Positions 61,034 to 64,000 of a stretch of 64,000 bases of DNA are shown here, piece after piece. Made by a program: the position numbers and the translations under genes. The DNA is from JADLHS01 sp049840435 (GTDB taxonomy: Bacteria; Verrucomicrobiota; Verrucomicrobiia; Limisphaerales; JADLHS01). The notes under the pieces are model-generated. The model did not search any database, was not told the DNA's origin, and saw only the letters and a program-made list of their open reading frames with translations. Location: the NCBI GenBank assembly GCA_049840435.1, contig JASGKY010000036.1:62001-126000 (forward strand), read 5' to 3'. Numbering within the stretch: the first letter of the stretch is position 1; every line of letters begins with the position of its first letter.

Positions 61034-61579
61034 TCAGTTCGCGTTTGGCGCGGGCGGAGTTTTCGCTTCGAGTTTGGCTGTCTTTTCCGTTCGCCAGGTC
61101 AGCCAGAATATCAAGGCCACCCCAACGCAGATGCCGCTGTCCGCGATGTTGAATGCGGGGAAGCCGACTTCGCCTTCAGCGGTGTTGACGTAGAAGCGGA
61201 GGAAGTCGATCACATGCTGGCGGGTGGGCATCAGGCGATCAGTGAGGTTGCCAGCGATGCCGCCAAGAATCATGCCGAAGGCGAGCTGGCCCAGCACCGT
61301 ACGGGTATCAAAATGTTTCCGGGCGAGGAACAGGCCGACCAAAGCCACAGCTGCTACGATTGCCAGCATTTTGTTGTTCCCGAAGAACAGACTCCAAGCC
61401 GCTCCGGTGTTGCCCCAATGCACGAATTTGAAGAAACCGTCCACAATCACCCGTTCCTGTCCCTGACCAAGGAATTGCAGCACAAGGTATTTCGTCAATT
61501 GATCCAAGCCATAAACGACCGCTCCCACCACCAGCAGGCGGCGGGTTGGCAGACCGGGTAATGGACTTTCGGTGTTCAT
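61034..61579 (-). CDS. lspA: lipoprotein signal peptidase (signal peptidase II)
   Basis: 181 residues, slightly longer than the ~165 of many LspA proteins because of an Ala/Pro/Lys C-terminal tail (KTAKLEAKTPPAPNAN). Four TM segments fit (RLLVVGAVVYGLDQLTKYLV, MLAIVAAVALVGLFLA, LAFGMILGGIAGNLTDRL, ICVGVALIFWLTW). Conserved motifs are VHWGNTGAAWSLF, GGIAGNLTDRL and FPAFNIADSGI; the two catalytic Asp residues lie in the latter two. It cuts lipoprotein signal peptides after diacylglyceryl modification at the inner membrane. It diverges from rplM. Confidence 0.94.
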   Translation of the reverse strand: MNTESPLPGLPTRRLLVVGAVVYGLDQLTKYLVLQFLGQGQERVIVDGFFKFVHWGNTGAAWSLFFGNNKMLAIVAAVALVGLFLARKHFDTRTVLGQLAFGMILGGIAGNLTDRLMPTRQHVIDFLRFYVNTAEGEVGFPAFNIADSGICVGVALIFWLTWRTEKTAKLEAKTPPAPNAN

Positions 61580-61648
61580 CGCGGACTGTGACCGCTAAGA
61601 CAGCCAGCTTGCCGGATTCAACTGGCTGAAATCCAGCGGAAAGAGCTA

Positions 61649-61676
61649 TTGACTTCGAGCTCCTGTTTGATAACGT
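61649..61676 (+). promoter_or_regulatory. candidate promoter of the rplM-rpsI operon
   Basis: TTGACT at 61649-61654 is followed after 16 bases by TAACGT (61671-61676), leaving about 24 bases to the rplM start. The -35 match is good (five of six) and the -10 match is weak, so this is tentative. Confidence 0.3.
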
Positions 61677-61700
61677 CTGCGTCCCTTTGTTGGAAATCGA

Positions 61701-62135
61701 ATGAAAACGTATTTGCCGAAAGTAAATGTTGATGAGCGCAAGTGGCACGTGATTGATGCCGAAGGCGCTATTCTAGGCCGCCTGGCCGTTCAAGTCGCCG
61801 ATATTCTGCGCGGCAAAAACAAGCCGACCTACACAGCGCACCTTGATGCAGGCGACTTTGTCGTCGTCATCAACGCCGAAAAGGTCAAGGTGACCGGCAA
61901 AAAGGAAACTGCCAAGGAATACATGACCTATTCCGGTTGGAAGGGCGGCGAAAAATATACGACGGTCGAACGGCTCCGTGCCCAAAAGCCTGAGCATCTC
62001 ATCACCCACGCCGTCAAAGGGATGATTCCCAAGAATCGCCTCGGGCGCGTGCTCATGACCAAGCTCAAAGTGTTTAAAGGTCCGAAGCATGATCATGCGG
62101 CGCAGAAACCGACGGCGCTCAAGGCTGCAAACTAA
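61701..62135 (+). CDS. rplM: 50S ribosomal protein L13
   Basis: 144 residues, the normal length. Landmarks are KWHVIDAEGAILGRLAVQVA at the start, LRGKNKPTYTAHLDAGDFVV, INAEKVKVTGKKE, and AVKGMIPKNRLGRVLMTKLK near the end. L13 binds 23S rRNA early in large-subunit assembly. It is followed 18 bases later by rpsI, the almost universal rplM-rpsI pair. Confidence 0.98.
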   Translation: MKTYLPKVNVDERKWHVIDAEGAILGRLAVQVADILRGKNKPTYTAHLDAGDFVVVINAEKVKVTGKKETAKEYMTYSGWKGGEKYTTVERLRAQKPEHLITHAVKGMIPKNRLGRVLMTKLKVFKGPKHDHAAQKPTALKAAN

Positions 62136-62153
62136 TTTCAACTCTGACTAAAG

Positions 62154-62552
62154 ATGGCTACCAAGACTCCTGAATTCCTCGGCACGGGCCGCCGCAAGAC
62201 TTCCATCGCGCGCGTCCGCATCGCAACGGGCAGCGGCAAGATCACCGTCAACGGCCGCGCCTTCGACAATTATTTCCCGATGGAAACCCTGCGCGCCACG
62301 GCGTCGCAGCCGCTTTCCGTCACCGGCACTGCCGACAAGGTGGACGTGAAGATCAACGTCAAGGGTGGCGGTCCGAACGGTCAGGCGGGTGCCGTCAGCC
62401 ACGGCATCGCACGGGCCTTGCTCGAATTCGACGTGAACCTCCGTCCCTCGCTCAAGAGCGAAGGTTTGCTCACGCGCGATTCCCGCGCCAAGGAACGTAA
62501 GAAGTACGGCCAGCCGGGTGCGCGCAAGCGCTTCCAGTTCAGCAAGCGTTAA
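62154..62552 (+). CDS. rpsI: 30S ribosomal protein S9
   Basis: 132 residues. GTGRRKTSIARVRIATGSGK opens the protein; VKGGGPNGQAGAVSHGIARA and LLEFDVNLRPSLKSEGLLTR are core motifs. The C-terminus (ARKRFQFSKR) is the basic tail that reaches the decoding site near the P-site tRNA. It forms one operon with rplM and is followed by a terminator. Confidence 0.98.
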   Translation: MATKTPEFLGTGRRKTSIARVRIATGSGKITVNGRAFDNYFPMETLRATASQPLSVTGTADKVDVKINVKGGGPNGQAGAVSHGIARALLEFDVNLRPSLKSEGLLTRDSRAKERKKYGQPGARKRFQFSKR

Positions 62553-62569
62553 TCGCACTGGAAACTTTC

Positions 62570-62604
62570 AAACCCCGCTGGCAATCGCTGGCGGGGTTTT
62601 TTGT
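62570..62604 (+). terminator. rho-independent terminator of the rplM-rpsI operon
   Basis: aaccccgc (62570-62577) pairs with gcggggtt (62591-62598) across a 13-base loop, followed at once by TTTTGTTT. It starts 18 bases after the rpsI stop codon and ends right at the start of the next gene. Confidence 0.8.
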
Positions 62605-62606
62605 TT

Positions 62607-63074
62607 ATGCACACTGAATGGAAACAGAATGAGTTCGTGGTCTCGACCGATCCGGCCAAGCTGGACGTGACGGTCATCCATGCCTTTCTCACGCGCGCTT
62701 ACTGGTCCGAGCAGATTCCGCGAGAAGTGATCGAGCGTGCGGTGAAGCATTCGCTTTGCTTTGGACTTTTCGAGGGCGACACGCAGATCGGCCTGGCGCG
62801 CGTAGTGACGGATTATGCCACGTTCGCCTATCTGTGCGACGTGTATGTGTTGGAGAGCTATCGTGGTCGGGGCTTGGGTAAATGGCTCGTTGAATGTGTT
62901 ATGGCGCATCCACAACTTCAGGGCTTGCGGCGGTTCAATCTTGTGACGCGTGATGCGCACGGACTTTACGCGCCGCATGGCTTTCAATCGCTCGCCAAAC
63001 CGGAGAATCATATGGAGCGGCACAAACCTGATATTTACAAAACCACCGCTACCGGTGAACAATCCGCAGCATAG
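62607..63074 (+). CDS. GNAT-family N-acetyltransferase
   Basis: 155 residues from the ATG at 62607, right behind the T-run of the terminator; the in-frame TTG at 62601 lies inside the T-run. The GNAT fold shows in YLCDVYVLESYRGRGLGKWL, where the RGRGLG loop binds acetyl-CoA, and in TRDAHGLYAPHGFQSL near the end. It transfers an acetyl group to an unknown amine. It lies 14 bases before argC, so an operon is possible. Although acetylation belongs to arginine synthesis, this protein looks like a generic GNAT and not like a known N-acetylglutamate synthase. Confidence 0.9.
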   Translation: MHTEWKQNEFVVSTDPAKLDVTVIHAFLTRAYWSEQIPREVIERAVKHSLCFGLFEGDTQIGLARVVTDYATFAYLCDVYVLESYRGRGLGKWLVECVMAHPQLQGLRRFNLVTRDAHGLYAPHGFQSLAKPENHMERHKPDIYKTTATGEQSAA

Positions 63075-63088
63075 AGAGCATCGTGAAT

Positions 63089-64000
63089 ATGAACTCAAAG
63101 AAAGTCGCCATTGTCGGCGCATCCGGTTACTCCGGCGAAGAACTCGTCAAACTGTTGCTGAACCATCCGCATGCAGAGTTGGTCGCTGTCACCTCGCGCC
63201 AGAATGCCGGACAGACACTCGCGCAAGTTTTTCCCAAATTTGCCAGCCATCCGAAGTCCAAATCGCTGCGTTTCGTTGAACCGAACGCCGAGTTGCTTGC
63301 CAAGCAGGCAGATGTCGTATTTCTCGCACTGCCGCATGGGGTCGCGGCGGAGTATGCCGTGCCATTGATGAATGCGGGTAGCATCGTGATTGATCTCAGC
63401 GCCGACTTCCGGCTCAAGAGCGCAGACATTTACAAAGAGTTTTACGCCCACGATCATCCTGCGCCGGAATTGCTGGCCAAGTCGGTTTATGGTCTGCCGG
63501 AGTTTTATCGCGAGCAGATCAAGAAGGCGTCGCTTATCGCGTCGCCGGGTTGTTATCCGACGAGCATTTTGCTGCCAACACTGCCGTTGCTCAAAGCCGG
63601 GCTCATCAAGCCACACGGGATCATCGCAGACTCGCACAGTGGTGTGAGCGGGGCAGGGCGCAAGGCAGAGATTGATTACTTGTTCTGCGAGTGTAACGAA
63701 AGCGTCCGCCCCTACGGCGTGCCAAAGCATCGGCACTTGTCCGAAATCGAAGAGCAAATGTCCTTCGCAGCAGGAACGAAAGTGGTGATCCAATTTACGC
63801 CACATCTCATGCCGGTGAATCGCGGCATTTTGACCACATTGTATCTCGCGCCGGCAGAACATTTCTCAGATGCGGCGGGCGCAGCCAAGTTGGGGGAGCA
63901 AATCGCGGCGTGCTATGCGAAGGCTTACGCGAATGAGCCATTTGTCCGCGTGCTGGAAGGCAAGGCGTTGCCGGATACCAAGAATGTCGTGGGCACAAAC
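63089..64000 (+). CDS. argC: N-acetyl-gamma-glutamyl-phosphate reductase (runs off the window)
   Basis: The first 304 codons are present and the gene continues past the window edge. It starts at ATG 63089 (MNSKKVAIVGASGYSGEELV) with the NADP-binding GASGYSG motif. SPGCYPTSILLPTLPLL carries the catalytic cysteine, and IADSHSGVSGAGRKAE and TPHLMPVNRGILTT are also conserved. It reduces N-acetylglutamyl phosphate to the semialdehyde in arginine synthesis, which feeds the substrate of speA elsewhere in this window. Nothing is known of the genes beyond. Confidence 0.95.
   Translation, partial: MNSKKVAIVGASGYSGEELVKLLLNHPHAELVAVTSRQNAGQTLAQVFPKFASHPKSKSLRFVEPNAELLAKQADVVFLALPHGVAAEYAVPLMNAGSIVIDLSADFRLKSADIYKEFYAHDHPAPELLAKSVYGLPEFYREQIKKASLIASPGCYPTSILLPTLPLLKAGLIKPHGIIADSHSGVSGAGRKAEIDYLFCECNESVRPYGVPKHRHLSEIEEQMSFAAGTKVVIQFTPHLMPVNRGILTTLYLAPAEHFSDAAGAAKLGEQIAACYAKAYANEPFVRVLEGKALPDTKNVVGTN

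Noticed and set aside
1..64000. tRNA, rRNA, riboswitch or CRISPR array
   Set aside because: No T-loop signature with a matching acceptor stem, no rRNA core sequence and no regularly spaced direct repeats were found by eye; a covariance-model scan would be decisive.

Overview
The window reads as a chromosomal segment of a free-living Verrucomicrobium-like bacterium (phylum Verrucomicrobiota, most like the Pedosphaera/Limisphaerales side). The evidence is a four-gene pilus-like locus matching the Akkermansia Amuc_1101-1100-1099-1098 set, a PEP-CTERM surface protein, the futalosine-pathway enzyme MqnC, many large secreted proteins with calcium-binding-like repeats, and few visible Shine-Dalgarno sites. 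This assignment is inferred from gene content; no rRNA, tRNA or CRISPR array was recognised.

Layout. 0-6 kb (minus strand): a small membrane protein and two tandem, paralogous three-gene modules (ECF sigma factor, small one-TM protein, large membrane-anchored protein). 6-15.7 kb: a Nif3-like protein, arginine decarboxylase (speA), a membrane protein, a PEP-CTERM protein, mqnC, and a xanthine dehydrogenase that looks like one fused chain broken by a one-base insertion. 15.7-21.7 kb: a signalling cluster (receiver-only regulator, PocR-AraC regulator, hybrid histidine kinase with NarL-type regulator, another receiver) around a purine permease. 21.9-28.4 kb: the pilus-like locus (PilM-like, two one-TM proteins, TPR-containing secretin). 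28.5-46.2 kb: a stand-alone 5'-3' exonuclease, three unknown secreted proteins, an M36 metallopeptidase, coaE, and a heavily broken CotH/lamin-tail surface protein. 46.7-53.3 kb: a glycogen cluster (glgB, GH57 enzyme, glgA) and a polytopic membrane protein. 53.3-64 kb: rnhB, a HEAT-repeat protein, a Gfo/Idh/MocA oxidoreductase, a 1094-residue coiled-coil membrane protein, rluD-lspA, rplM-rpsI, a GNAT acetyltransferase and the start of argC.

How the genes fit together. Xanthine dehydrogenase and the NCS2 permease suggest purine uptake and oxidation, with regulators between them. The pilus-like locus is followed by large secreted proteins, four of which end in a similar C-terminal module, so this half of the window is mainly cell-surface biology. 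The glgB-GH57-glgA block makes or remodels alpha-glucan.

Quality warning. Reading frames break in xdh (~13,243), the secretin (~27,362), the 33.7-36.7 kb protein (~35,235), the M36 peptidase (~39,724), at least ten times in the CotH gene (41.9-46.2 kb) and six times in glgB (46.7-48.0 kb). Most resolved breaks are extra bases. The density between 41.9 and 48.0 kb suggests a poorly resolved assembly stretch, although real decay of the CotH gene cannot be excluded. The strongest candidates for unusual biology are the duplicated sigma-factor module, the pilus-like locus with its secreted neighbours, the shared C-terminal module, and the giant coiled-coil membrane protein.
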